A DNA stretch of 40,684 nucleotides from a virus, in the IMG/VR virus record IMGVR_UViG_3300035663_000032, positions 1 through 40,684 of that record, one strand, 5' to 3'. Shown here one piece after another: positions 21,261 through 28,533 of this stretch. A program made the position numbers and the translations under genes. Numbering within the stretch: position 1 is the first letter of the stretch; each line of letters begins with the position of its first letter. The notes beneath the pieces are model-generated. The model had not been told where the DNA came from. It made no database searches and was given only the letters and a program-made list of their open reading frames with translations.

Positions 21261-21437
21261 ATGAAGCTCTACACCGTTGCCGAAGCTGCACAGATCCTTG
21301 GCGTGTCCAACTTCACGCTCAACCAGTGGCGGCGGAAAGGCCGCATCGGATGCGTAGAGAACGGCCCCGGCTACATCCGATTCACGCAAGCCCACCTCGA
21401 CGCCTTCGTGAAGGCGAACACCCGCGCCGCTCGGTAG
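21261..21437 (+). CDS. Excisionase-like winged helix protein (MerR-type HTH_17)
   Basis: A 58-residue protein: MKLYTVAEAAQILGVSNFTLNQWRRKGRIG, then a wing with YIRFTQAHLDAFV. This is the standard HTH_17/excisionase pattern, with recognition helix VSNFTLNQWRRKG. It is the right size for Xis and the genome carries a tyrosine integrase. It is about 3.6 kb from int, so it could equally be a small early transcription factor. Confidence 0.75.
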   Translation: MKLYTVAEAAQILGVSNFTLNQWRRKGRIGCVENGPGYIRFTQAHLDAFVKANTRAAR

Positions 21438-21480
21438 CGGGCCGCTAATCCAACCGGCGAAAGCCAACAAGGCACGAACT

Positions 21481-21774
21481 ATGCCCAAATCACCCAAGCA
21501 GATCGTTGCGGTCCGCATGTGCTACGACACCCACCAGCTCATGTTGGCGTACCTCCCACGACTCCAGCCGACCCTAACCATGGGCGGGCTGATTGAGCGT
21601 CTCGAACAGCACCTCCTCAAGGCCGACCCGGAAGGCGTCGCAGAGGTGTGCGCCGAGAACGGCTGGCCAGTGCCGGACTTCATGTCCGCCCCTGAGGAAC
21701 CCAAACGCAAGCCGCTCCCATTCGGGCTAACGGCCCCCGTCATTTCGCAGAAACCCAAACACACACACAAATGA
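21481..21774 (+). CDS. Hypothetical early protein
   Basis: A 97-residue protein. The first half may be an RHH-like or small helical fold (KQIVAVRMCYDTHQLMLAYLPRLQPTLTMGGLIERLEQHLL). The C-terminus is Pro/Lys-rich and disordered, ending in KPKHTHK. It overlaps the next start (21771) by 4 bp. No family recognised. Confidence 0.6.
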   Translation: MPKSPKQIVAVRMCYDTHQLMLAYLPRLQPTLTMGGLIERLEQHLLKADPEGVAEVCAENGWPVPDFMSAPEEPKRKPLPFGLTAPVISQKPKHTHK

Positions 21775-21920
21775 ACACCGAACAAATCCCCGAAAAGGGG
21801 CAGGTCTTACAAGCCATCGACAACCTGATTATCGAGACCATCAAGCGTGATGGCCAAACCGTGTACTCGCTAGCGTCGATCCGCTCAGTATTCCCCGGGA
21901 TGCAGGAGGTGGCCAAGTGA
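21771..21920 (+). CDS. Small 49-residue protein
   Basis: It reads MNTEQIPEKGQVLQAIDNLI then an acidic/helical remainder ending in MQEVAK. The start overlaps the previous stop as ATGA and the stop overlaps the next GTG start (GTGA). The tight coupling on both sides supports it as a real gene. Function unknown. Confidence 0.6.
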   Translation: MNTEQIPEKGQVLQAIDNLIIETIKRDGQTVYSLASIRSVFPGMQEVAK

Positions 21921-22120
21921 GCTGCCCAGAACTCGAGCGCCTTGAATCCGAGGCGAAGGTATTGCGCCAGCGAATCCGACAGCTTGAGCGCTCGATCGCC
22001 GTTGAAATAGAGAGCAGCCAAGCCAAGGAGGAGGCGCTCAAGATTGCGGATCACCTAGTCTCCGAGCTGGGAACCAGCCGCAACGACGTGCTCGCGTACA
22101 TCGACAGGAGGCAGCGGTGA
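21917..22120 (+). CDS. Small coiled-coil protein
   Basis: A 67-residue protein with GTG start in a GTGA overlap and an AGGAGG seven bases upstream. Residues 4-45 are a charged coiled coil (ELERLESEAKVLRQRIRQLERSIAVEIESSQAKEEALKIADHL). It is coupled to rusA through a second GTGA overlap. Function unknown. Confidence 0.6.
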   Translation: MSCPELERLESEAKVLRQRIRQLERSIAVEIESSQAKEEALKIADHLVSELGTSRNDVLAYIDRRQR

Positions 22121-22482
22121 CGCTCGAACTCCCTTGGCCGCCATCGGTCAACCACTACTGGCGGCACATCACAAAAGGGCCAATGGCGGGCCGTGTTTTG
22201 ATCTCTAAAAAAGGCCGCGAGTATCGGGCGGCAGTCATTCGGTTAATCGCCGGGCTCCCACACATCCCGACGATGAAGGGGCGGCTCATGGTCGCCATGA
22301 CGGCATACGTGCCAGACCTCCGGGGCCGAGACCTCGACAACATCCCAAAGGCGATCTTTGACGCCCTAACCCACGCCGGAGTTTACGCGGACGACCGGCA
22401 AATAGACCGCCTCTGGATAGAGCGCGGAGCCGTCACCAAGGGCGGAAAAGTAGTCCTAACAATCACGCAGTTAACACAATGA
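22117..22482 (+). CDS. rusA: RusA-type Holliday junction resolvase
   Basis: A 121-residue protein. It has the RusA N-terminus LPWPPSVNHYWRH and the catalytic region PDLRGRDLDNIPKAIFDALTHAGVYADDRQIDRLWIERG, with the conserved aspartates of RDLDN and YADDRQID that bind Mg2+. RusA cuts Holliday junctions and clears branched DNA before packaging. GTG start with AGGAGG five bases upstream. Length is normal for the family. It sits with recT and an SSB-like gene as the recombination module. Confidence 0.92.
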   Translation: MTLELPWPPSVNHYWRHITKGPMAGRVLISKKGREYRAAVIRLIAGLPHIPTMKGRLMVAMTAYVPDLRGRDLDNIPKAIFDALTHAGVYADDRQIDRLWIERGAVTKGGKVVLTITQLTQ

Positions 22483-23321
22483 ACCAATTAGCACTAAACA
22501 CACCAATCATCCCGTTTGACGACATCGAACGCATGGCAAACGTCATTGCCAAGAGTCAGTTGTTCGGGGTCAAAAACAAGGACCACGCTCTGGCCCTAAT
22601 GCTGATCTCCCAGGCGGAAGGCAGGCATCCAGCAATCGCGGCACGGGACTATCACCTGATCGAAGGGCGGGCAACGCTCACCTCGGACGCCATGCTGGCT
22701 CGATTCCAGCAGGCTGGCGGAAAAGTCGAATGGCCTGAGCTTTCAGATACCCGCGTTGCCGGAATCTTCTCCCATGCGAAGGGGGGCAAAGTTGAAATCG
22801 TTTGGACGATGGAAATGGCAGCTCGTGCCGGGTTGAGTACCAAGGCGCAACGAGACGGGAAGCCGAACATGTACCACAAGTTCCCCCGGCAGATGCTGCG
22901 GTCTCGCGTGGTTTCTGAAGGCATCCGGACGGTGTTTCCAGGAGTCATCGTCGGCACCTACACCCCAGAAGAGGCCTATGACATGGAGCCTGTTCGAGTG
23001 GTTGCAATCCCACGGGAGACCGATTCCAAAGCGAACGAGGTCCCCCTTTCGGAGATATTTGATGTCCCCGACCCCCTGTGTCTCCCGGAGTCATCCGACA
23101 TTGACCCACACATAGAGGCTCAGCGTCCGGCGCATCACCTCGACTCAGTTTTTGAGGGGCGAGACATCGCGACCATCAGCGCATTCCTGATTTCAAAAAA
23201 GGAAATCACCGAGGGGCAAACGTACCGCGACCTATCGCCAACATTCTCCCAGTTCATCGCAGACAACCAAGACCGCTTCTTTCAAGCCGTCGCAAAACAC
23301 GCAGCAACCACCGCAGACTAA
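22479..23321 (+). CDS. recT: RecT-family single-strand annealing protein
   Basis: A 280-residue protein. MANVIAKSQLFGVKNKDHALALMLISQAEGRHPAIAARDYHLIEGRATLTSDAMLARFQQAGGKVEW and the later KFPRQMLRSRVVSEGIRTVFPGVIVGTYTPEE are the typical RecT/phage recombinase core. The C-terminal ~100 residues are variable. The start overlaps the rusA end by 4 bp. No exonuclease partner (lambda exo or RecE) is recognised among the neighbours; the DUF1351-like gene downstream often accompanies such systems. Confidence 0.85.
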   Translation: MNQLALNTPIIPFDDIERMANVIAKSQLFGVKNKDHALALMLISQAEGRHPAIAARDYHLIEGRATLTSDAMLARFQQAGGKVEWPELSDTRVAGIFSHAKGGKVEIVWTMEMAARAGLSTKAQRDGKPNMYHKFPRQMLRSRVVSEGIRTVFPGVIVGTYTPEEAYDMEPVRVVAIPRETDSKANEVPLSEIFDVPDPLCLPESSDIDPHIEAQRPAHHLDSVFEGRDIATISAFLISKKEITEGQTYRDLSPTFSQFIADNQDRFFQAVAKHAATTAD

Positions 23322-23816
23322 ATGAAAATCACAATTCAACCCCCATTCGGAAAGGGCAACCTCCCAGAGCCTGGACAATACAAGGCCCGGATAGTTAAGA
23401 CCGAAGACAAGATTGCCAAGTCCGGCAAAGACATGGTGGTGCTTCATCTGGAGGTGTCGCCCGAGAAGAGCCTCACGCAGCACTACCTTGTGACGGTCCT
23501 CGATGATAACGGGGAGCCCAATAAGTCCACGATGGCTAATTACAGCGACATCCTTCGCGCTGTTGGTGCCAAGATTGAAGTCGGGCAAGAGGTCAATGTC
23601 AGCTCAAAGACCTTCCTCGGTCGTGAAGCTGTCGTGACCCTCGGTTATGACGACGACGACACCGAGAAGAAGTTCTTCAAGGTTATCGTCTGGCATGACG
23701 CCGCTTCAATCCCGGCCCCGAAGCCTGCGGCTTTGGTTCCAAAAGCGATTGCGCCAAGCGTCCTCCCTCATGATGTGGGCGGGAATGACATTGATGGCGA
23801 CGACATCCCGTTTTAA
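23322..23816 (+). CDS. Single-stranded DNA-binding-like protein (DUF669-type)
   Basis: A 164-residue protein. The N-terminal ~120 residues have an OB-fold-like strand pattern (GQYKARIVKTEDKIAKSGKDMVVLHLEV...GQEVNVSSKTFLGREAVVTLGYDD). The tail is acidic and ends DIDGDDIPF, the C-terminal tip used by SSB proteins to recruit partners. It follows recT directly, which fits a recombination/replication SSB. The family is close to the DUF669-type proteins found in recT operons. Confidence 0.75.
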   Translation: MKITIQPPFGKGNLPEPGQYKARIVKTEDKIAKSGKDMVVLHLEVSPEKSLTQHYLVTVLDDNGEPNKSTMANYSDILRAVGAKIEVGQEVNVSSKTFLGREAVVTLGYDDDDTEKKFFKVIVWHDAASIPAPKPAALVPKAIAPSVLPHDVGGNDIDGDDIPF

Positions 23817-24556
23817 TGGACGCTCCACTCACATTGACCGGAGACGGGTACGGACTCCAGATTAGCGCCGAAGCGCAGCAGATTAAGGATGCGTTACTTG
23901 ATGCTTCCTCAGCCATAAAGGCAGTTACGTCAGAGGACGAGGCGACCGTTGCGAGAGCGCAAAAGAAGGAACTGGCCAAGTTCCGGACCACCTTGGAGAA
24001 GTCACGGAAGGCCGTGAAGGAGCCATTTGAGACTGGCGGGAAGCGAGTCGATAAGATGGCCAAGGAGTTCGGGCTGGAAGCAGTTCTTGAGGAAGACCGG
24101 CTGGAAGGTTTGATCGTCAAGTTTGCCGAGAAGGAAGCCGCCAGGCATCGCGCCGCTGCTGAACTGGCCCGTAAGGAAGCTGAGGAGATGAGGATCAAAG
24201 CCGAGGCGGCTCAGCGGCAAATTGAAGAGCTTGAGAAGCAGGCGGCGGCGGCAAGGCTGTTTGCTGAGCAGGGGCCAACGGTGGCTGAAGTGCAGGCTCA
24301 AAAGACCATCGAGGCCATCGCTCTCCACAAGGCGGACATAGCCGAGCGGGTCAGTGTGGTCATCGACGCGAAGCCTCCGACTACCGGGACTAAGATGGAA
24401 TGGGATTATGAGGTCGAAGACTTGGCAAAGCTTCACTCGTACTTCCCGGAGTTCGTAGAGCTGACAGCGCGGAGATCGGCCATCCTGCAGTATATCCGAT
24501 CCCAGCCTCAGCAGCTCCCCGGCCTTCGGGTGTTTGAAAAGGTGGTTCTGAAGTGA
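23816..24556 (+). CDS. DUF1351-like coiled-coil protein
   Basis: A 246-residue protein beginning at a TAATG overlap. N-terminal helical part (ALLDASSAIKAVTSEDEATVARAQKKELAKFRTTLEKSRKAVKEPF), long coiled coil (KEAARHRAAAELARKEAEEMRIKAEAAQRQIEELEKQ), and a C-terminal domain with KMEWDYEVEDLAKLHSYFPEFVEL. This order is that of DUF1351 proteins, which occur beside RecT/Erf-like recombinases in phages. Molecular role unknown; probably assists recombination. Confidence 0.65.
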   Translation: MDAPLTLTGDGYGLQISAEAQQIKDALLDASSAIKAVTSEDEATVARAQKKELAKFRTTLEKSRKAVKEPFETGGKRVDKMAKEFGLEAVLEEDRLEGLIVKFAEKEAARHRAAAELARKEAEEMRIKAEAAQRQIEELEKQAAAARLFAEQGPTVAEVQAQKTIEAIALHKADIAERVSVVIDAKPPTTGTKMEWDYEVEDLAKLHSYFPEFVELTARRSAILQYIRSQPQQLPGLRVFEKVVLK

Positions 24557-24702
24557 GCCAACCCGAAACGCCATCCCAGACAAACCGGCGGCTCCTCGAT
24601 GAGATATGCGAGCAGGAGAAGGAGCTGGAAACGCTCCGGATAAAAATAGCTCAGCTCGAAACTGAACTCGAACAAGCGCACCGGCGACTCGCTGGCGCTT
24701 AA
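24553..24702 (+). CDS. Small coiled-coil protein
   Basis: A 49-residue protein with GTG start in a GTGA overlap. From residue 11 it is a charged leucine-containing coiled coil (RRLLDEICEQEKELETLRIK). Function unknown. Confidence 0.55.
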   Translation: MSQPETPSQTNRRLLDEICEQEKELETLRIKIAQLETELEQAHRRLAGA

Positions 24703-24744
24703 CCAACAACGAGGGGCGCGACTCGATCAACGCGCAATCTATTT

Positions 24745-24951
24745 ATGAGCACCTTAAATATACAGGAACTCCAGCAGGATAACGAAACACTGCGGCTCAA
24801 CCTAGTGAAGGCTCTTACTCTACTGGAAGCAGCCAATAAACACAACCGCGCTATGCGGACAACGGACGCAGTAGGCCAGATGATAGCCGCGGAAAACTAC
24901 GCCGTATTTATGGGGATGGTGGAGAAATTCAAGCAGGAGGCGGCAACGTGA
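24745..24951 (+). CDS. Small helical protein
   Basis: A 68-residue protein starting in an ATTTATG context. The N-terminal half is coiled-coil-like (NIQELQQDNETLRLNLVKALTLLEAANK). It ends in a GTGA overlap with the zinc-ribbon gene. Function unknown. Confidence 0.55.
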   Translation: MSTLNIQELQQDNETLRLNLVKALTLLEAANKHNRAMRTTDAVGQMIAAENYAVFMGMVEKFKQEAAT

Positions 24952-25100
24952 GTAAGTGCATTCAGTGCAACGGCACGGCCACTCCTCAGGTCTTCGTTTC
25001 TAAACGTGTTGGCACAAAGATAAACAGCCGCCGGTACCGCTATTTGCAGTGTGATGCTTGCAAAATTGAATGGGTGGAGAAGAAGGAGGTGGCGAAGTGA
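24948..25100 (+). CDS. Small zinc-ribbon protein
   Basis: A 50-residue protein with two CxxC knuckles: C4-I-Q-C7 and C35-D-A-C38 (MSKCIQCNG and LQCDACK). GTG start with AGGAGG upstream, and GTGA overlaps at both ends. Small zinc ribbons of this type are common in phage early regions; the partner is unknown. Confidence 0.65.
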   Translation: MSKCIQCNGTATPQVFVSKRVGTKINSRRYRYLQCDACKIEWVEKKEVAK

Positions 25101-25420
25101 GTAAATGGAAGCCAATCGCAGAGCAGGAAGGTGATAAACACCTTGAGGATTACCAGAGTCACATTGTTAGCTGCCTTCGGCAGCTACACACCGCTGTACT
25201 CAATTCCGAACGCGAGCTATCCAAAGCCACTGCCGAACGTGATAGGGCCGTAGAGGCCCTACAAGGCATGTGTGACCAGTATCTGGAGGATGGCACAACC
25301 AAAGATGGCAGGCCGATGTATTACCACTGCTTTATGTCTGCCGGGGAGCATGCGCTAGATGTATTATTGGAGCTTGGGAAAATTGATAGAGATCAATCAA
25401 GAACCGCACTGGGAGAATAA
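25097..25420 (+). CDS. Hypothetical early protein
   Basis: A 107-residue protein from the GTG at 25097, which overlaps the previous stop and has AAGGAGG upstream. The first 60 residues are helical (HLEDYQSHIVSCLRQLHTAVLNSERELSKATAERDRAVEAL). The rest contains DGRPMYYHCFMSAGEHALDVL. Not recognised. Confidence 0.55.
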   Translation: MSKWKPIAEQEGDKHLEDYQSHIVSCLRQLHTAVLNSERELSKATAERDRAVEALQGMCDQYLEDGTTKDGRPMYYHCFMSAGEHALDVLLELGKIDRDQSRTALGE

Positions 25421-25654
25421 ATGAGCGAGTTCACTCCAGCCGATGCGGATAACTCCGGGTATGGCGCGCGCCACTTCACCGGACTAAAGCGAGCGCTCAT
25501 ACTTTGGGAGATACGCCAAGAGCCCGCGCTCGCTAAGCCGTCGCCCTTCCTGCGTAAGGGGCGTAAGGGGCGTCCACCATTCCGAACGCAGGCCGAAAAG
25601 CAGGAGGCCAAACGCGTGAGACAGAAACGATGGTTGGCTAAAAAGAAACAATGA
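25421..25654 (+). CDS. Small basic protein
   Basis: A 77-residue protein. The second half is strongly basic (RKGRKGRPPFRTQAEKQEAKRVRQKRWLAKKKQ), suggesting nucleic-acid binding. An imperfect 10-bp tandem repeat (CGTAAGGGG) encodes the RKGRKGR part. It ends in an ATGA overlap with the next gene. Confidence 0.5.
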   Translation: MSEFTPADADNSGYGARHFTGLKRALILWEIRQEPALAKPSPFLRKGRKGRPPFRTQAEKQEAKRVRQKRWLAKKKQ

Positions 25655-25863
25655 GCCCGCTACGACAGAAGATGCAGGCGTGGGTGGATGAGCTTATCCA
25701 GATAAGCGATGTCGTTCTACTGCGGGACACTGAAGCGGATTTATTCAGCGGCTATGAGAAGGCCTTAGAGAAAGCTAGGCAGAGGCAACGCGAGATAAAA
25801 GAGGAGGTACGAAAGCACCTTCTTTTCGAGTCTATGAAGTCAACTGTTGGAGGTTCCGAATGA
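25651..25863 (+). CDS. Small helical protein
   Basis: A 70-residue protein, all helical by inspection (MQAWVDELIQISDVVLLRDTEADLF, then YEKALEKARQRQREIKEEVRKHL). ATGA overlap with the replication protein gene. Function unknown. Confidence 0.55.
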   Translation: MSPLRQKMQAWVDELIQISDVVLLRDTEADLFSGYEKALEKARQRQREIKEEVRKHLLFESMKSTVGGSE

Positions 25864-26651
25864 ACTACGTTCCTTGGCATATTGGTGATTACAAGTCAGC
25901 GACAGCTCACCTCTCGAACGAGGAGGATATTGCATACCGGCGATTGCTCGAAATGTACTACGACACCGAGATGCCGATTCCGGCTGATTACATTGGACTG
26001 GCCCGGCGATTGCGCGTGGATCTCGCGGCGCTGGATGTTGTCCTGGGCGACTTCTTCACGCTTGGGCCAGATGGGTTCCGCAACGGAAGGGCGGACGAGG
26101 AGATCGCGCTATACCACGAAAAGAAGGCCATCGCAGAGAGGGCAGGGAAGGCGTCAGGCGTAGCGAGAAGGAACGGACGTTCAACGACCGTTCAACGACC
26201 GTTCAACGGACGCTCAACGGAAACGAACGACCGTTCAACGGACGTTCAACGGAAAGGCGATTCCGTTCAACCAACCAAGAACCAAGAACCAAGAACCAAG
26301 AACCACTCTCCTGAACCAGTTGGTTCAGGGAGTGCAGAGGGATCGCCTTCGGCTCTCGTCGCGGTTCCCGCTCCGTCACAGGCTCCCGCAAAACCGAAGC
26401 AGGCGTGTCGGCTCCCGGAGCAGTGGGGGCCAACCGACCGGCACAGAGCGCTAGCGGCCGAGACCGGCAAAGACCTCGATGCAGCAGCAGGCCGGTTTAG
26501 GAATCACCACAAGGCCAAGGGCAGTAGGTTTTTAGATTGGGATTTGGCGTTTTCAAACTGGCTCTCTGAGCGGTTCGCCAGAGACCCGCAGCGGCCGCTC
26601 ATTCCGGTCAATACGCAGCTCGTGGACTACGGCCAAGGAGGCGCATTATGA
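25860..26651 (+). CDS. Replication initiator-like protein, DUF1376 (lambda O position)
   Basis: A 263-residue protein. Residues 1-~85 are a DUF1376/YdaU domain: YVPWHIGDYKSATAHLSNEEDIAYRRLLEMYYDTEMPIP, then LARRLRVDLAALDVVLGDFF. A low-complexity linker (~100-180) is encoded by iteron-like repeats. The C-terminal domain (PEQWGPTDRHRALAAETGKDLDAAAGRFRNHHKAKG...DWDLAFSNWL) resembles the C-terminal part of phage replication proteins that contact the helicase loader. It is followed by a DnaC-like gene, as in lambda O-P-type cassettes. Probably binds the repeats in its own gene. Confidence 0.8.
   Translation: MNYVPWHIGDYKSATAHLSNEEDIAYRRLLEMYYDTEMPIPADYIGLARRLRVDLAALDVVLGDFFTLGPDGFRNGRADEEIALYHEKKAIAERAGKASGVARRNGRSTTVQRPFNGRSTETNDRSTDVQRKGDSVQPTKNQEPRTKNHSPEPVGSGSAEGSPSALVAVPAPSQAPAKPKQACRLPEQWGPTDRHRALAAETGKDLDAAAGRFRNHHKAKGSRFLDWDLAFSNWLSERFARDPQRPLIPVNTQLVDYGQGGAL
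26178..26329. repeat. Putative phage replication origin: iterons, 7-bp repeats and inverted repeat
   Basis: CGTTCAACG units start at 26178, 26189, 26200, 26211 (one C/T change), 26232, 26243 and, with a last-base change, 26264. The spacing is 11 or 21 bp, one or two helical turns. Four tandem AACCAAG units follow (26273-26300). A perfect inverted repeat CCTGAACCA-GT-TGGTTCAGG occupies 26310-26329. Iterons inside an initiator gene next to a helicase-loader gene parallel the lambda origin within O. Confidence 0.75.
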
Positions 26652-27421
26652 TTCAGCTAAACAGCTTAGGCCAAGAGGCGGCAAGCTGTGAGGATTGCGG
26701 CGCTGAGTTCACTCGGCTGTTCCTTGTTGGATTTGCCGGATTCTGCACCCGTAGATGCGCCGTCTGCTGTGGTCTATGGGAAGCGAGGGAAGAGGCGGCA
26801 AGAACGGGCAGGCAAGTGGCAAGGATCGTGGATTCTGAACCGGAGCTGACCCGCAAATTTGGGTTCCCTCCTCGGTACCTCGAATGTTCGTTTGCGAATT
26901 TCGACCCAGGCACGCCCAACAAAGCCGCGACTCTCGCAGCGGCTCGCAAGTGGGTGGCTGCGATCAAGGCGAGCCCGTCGGGCGCTGGGAATCGCCTGCT
27001 TATCGGCTCGGTTGGCGCTGGGAAAACACACCTAGCGGTTGCTATAGGGAGGGCCGTTGCTGAGGCTGGTATCGCGGTAAAGTTTGGCAAACTGGCGTCG
27101 CTTATGGCCGAGGTTAAAGCGGGCGCTTTGGATGATACTAGCGACGGGGAGGCGCGGGTTATTGCGCAGTTAAGCAAGGTGCCATTACTGATAATAGATG
27201 AGGTATTTCCTCAGGCCGTTTCAGAGAAAATGTGGCCGCGCTTATTTGAGATATTAGACAATCGTTGGGATAACATGAAGCCAACGCTTATGACGACAAA
27301 CTTATCCCGTGAAGGACTTGCGCAGTTTCTAACCGAGAGGCTGGTTTCGAGACTCACCGGTCCGGAGACTGTCTTGGTATGCGATGGGGTGGACTTCAGA
27401 AAACATGCAGACGCAAAATAA
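26648..27421 (+). CDS. DnaC/IstB-like helicase loader ATPase
   Basis: A 257-residue AAA+ protein. An N-terminal zinc-binding region has C14, C17, C33 and C37. Walker A is GSVGAGKT at 120-127, Walker B LLIIDE at 180-185, sensor I TTNLS near 216-220, and an arginine-finger-like SRL near 234-236. DnaC-type proteins load the host replicative helicase at the phage origin. AAGGAGG lies upstream of the ATG, which overlaps the initiator stop. Slightly long for DnaC because of the zinc region. Confidence 0.85.
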   Translation: MIQLNSLGQEAASCEDCGAEFTRLFLVGFAGFCTRRCAVCCGLWEAREEAARTGRQVARIVDSEPELTRKFGFPPRYLECSFANFDPGTPNKAATLAAARKWVAAIKASPSGAGNRLLIGSVGAGKTHLAVAIGRAVAEAGIAVKFGKLASLMAEVKAGALDDTSDGEARVIAQLSKVPLLIIDEVFPQAVSEKMWPRLFEILDNRWDNMKPTLMTTNLSREGLAQFLTERLVSRLTGPETVLVCDGVDFRKHADAK

Positions 27422-27425
27422 CGTC

Positions 27426-27668
27426 ATGACACCGGAACAAATCGCAGAGGCGTTGGCTGAATTTCAACGCACCGGCCACATCACAAACGCGCCAGCTGGA
27501 GATCCGTCGGTCGTGCGCGCTGCTGCTGCATTACGCTACACGCTCAACGTCCCGGCAGACGGGTCCGGCGTGGACATGGGCCGCCATCAGTCGGACCAGG
27601 CACCGGAATGTGTCGTCCCGGAAACGCCAAAGACGAAGCCTTCCAAGGCTCGGACGCGCAAGACGTAA
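27426..27668 (+). CDS. Hypothetical early protein
   Basis: About 80 residues from the ATG at 27426 (87 from ATG 27405, 94 from 27384 within the loader gene). The N-terminal part is helical (TPEQIAEALAEFQRTGHI), the end basic and Thr/Lys-rich (PKTKPSKARTRKT). The last gene of the early operon. Function unknown. Confidence 0.55.
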   Translation: MTPEQIAEALAEFQRTGHITNAPAGDPSVVRAAAALRYTLNVPADGSGVDMGRHQSDQAPECVVPETPKTKPSKARTRKT

Positions 27669-27679
27669 AGGTTCTGGGT

Positions 27680-27720
27680 TCACTCCCGAAGCGTGAGAGC
27701 GGAAAATAGGCGTCTCTCAC
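27680..27720 (+). promoter_or_regulatory. Predicted promoter with inverted repeat before the packaging genes
   Basis: AAATAG at 27704-27709 followed by GCGTCTC at 27710-27716 matches the shared promoter layout, though the -35 region (TCACTC, 27680-27685) is poor. An inverted repeat GTGAGAG (27693-27699) / CTCTCAC (27714-27720) brackets the -10 and could be an operator. This is where late transcription would begin. Confidence 0.5.
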
Positions 27721-27723
27721 ACT

Positions 27724-28116
27724 ATGTTCGCTTCACTCAAGCTAGCTGTCGGCGAGGAGCTCCACGCTCTTCGGGAAAAGTCGGAGTCCATCGAAGTTGC
27801 CGTAGAGCACGCATTTGAGCACGCCACCATCCACGGTATAGTTGCTTCAATCTGGAACGCGCAGGGGACACTCGCACAGAAGCTCCACGCGATCTACCGA
27901 GCGGGCCACGCCCAAGGTGATGCCGATCGGTTGGCCAAAACTGTCGAAGCGCCGGGGGATGAGGATCTCGCCGCAAAAGAAGAGGCCCTGTTTCAGCGGC
28001 TCTTGGCGCGGGCTAAGGACAACGTGAAGCCAGAGCAAGCGCTCTCCATTGTTCCCCCCGAACCCGTAACGGACACACCCGAGGCGGTCCAGCCAACGGC
28101 TCAGGGTGCAGAGTAA
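27724..28116 (+). CDS. Hypothetical protein upstream of terminase
   Basis: A 130-residue acidic helical protein (FASLKLAVGEELHALREKSESIEVAVEHAFEHATIHG...AKEEALFQRLLARAKDNV) with a Pro/Thr/Glu-rich C-terminal tail. It is the first gene after the predicted late promoter and three bases before the small terminase. Function unknown. Confidence 0.6.
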   Translation: MFASLKLAVGEELHALREKSESIEVAVEHAFEHATIHGIVASIWNAQGTLAQKLHAIYRAGHAQGDADRLAKTVEAPGDEDLAAKEEALFQRLLARAKDNVKPEQALSIVPPEPVTDTPEAVQPTAQGAE

Positions 28117-28119
28117 ACC

Positions 28120-28533
28120 ATGGCCAAGGCCAAACCAAAGCGTGCAAAGAAACCCACTGGTCAGTGTAGCAGATATACCCGGGCGCTGGCTCGCGACATT
28201 TGTCTGCAAATTGCCAAGGGTGCTTCATTGCGTGCTGTTTGCGCTCAGGATGGGTTCCCTCCGCACAACACAGTGCTCGAATGGGTGCAACGTGATCAAT
28301 GTGGCTTTGCCGACCAATACGCGCGTGCGTGCGAAACTCGCACTCGTTTGTGGGCGGAGGACATCATGGAGATCGCGGATTCGGGGCACGATCTGGACCG
28401 AGACAAGGAGCGGATCAGTGCGCGCAAATGGATGCTCTCCAAGATGCTTCCCAAACAATACGGCGACAAAGTGGGCGTCGAACACTCGGGGGCGGTTGGG
28501 TTGAGCGTAACGATTGTCCGGAGGCCGCAATGA
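28120..28533 (+). CDS. Small terminase subunit (Sf6-type)
   Basis: A 137-residue protein. A basic N-terminus (AKAKPKRAKKP) precedes the HTH-containing domain RALARDICLQIAKGASLRAVCAQDGFPPHNTVLEWVQRD, then a helical oligomerisation region (FADQYARACETRTRLWAEDIMEIADSGHD...ARKWMLSKMLPKQYGDK). This matches phage Sf6/HK97-type small terminases that recognise pac DNA. ATGA overlap with the large subunit. Confidence 0.85.
   Translation: MAKAKPKRAKKPTGQCSRYTRALARDICLQIAKGASLRAVCAQDGFPPHNTVLEWVQRDQCGFADQYARACETRTRLWAEDIMEIADSGHDLDRDKERISARKWMLSKMLPKQYGDKVGVEHSGAVGLSVTIVRRPQ

Noticed and set aside
26178-26329. Short repeats as a CRISPR array
   Set aside because: Units are 7-11 bp without spacers of constant length, lie within a coding frame, and fit iterons.
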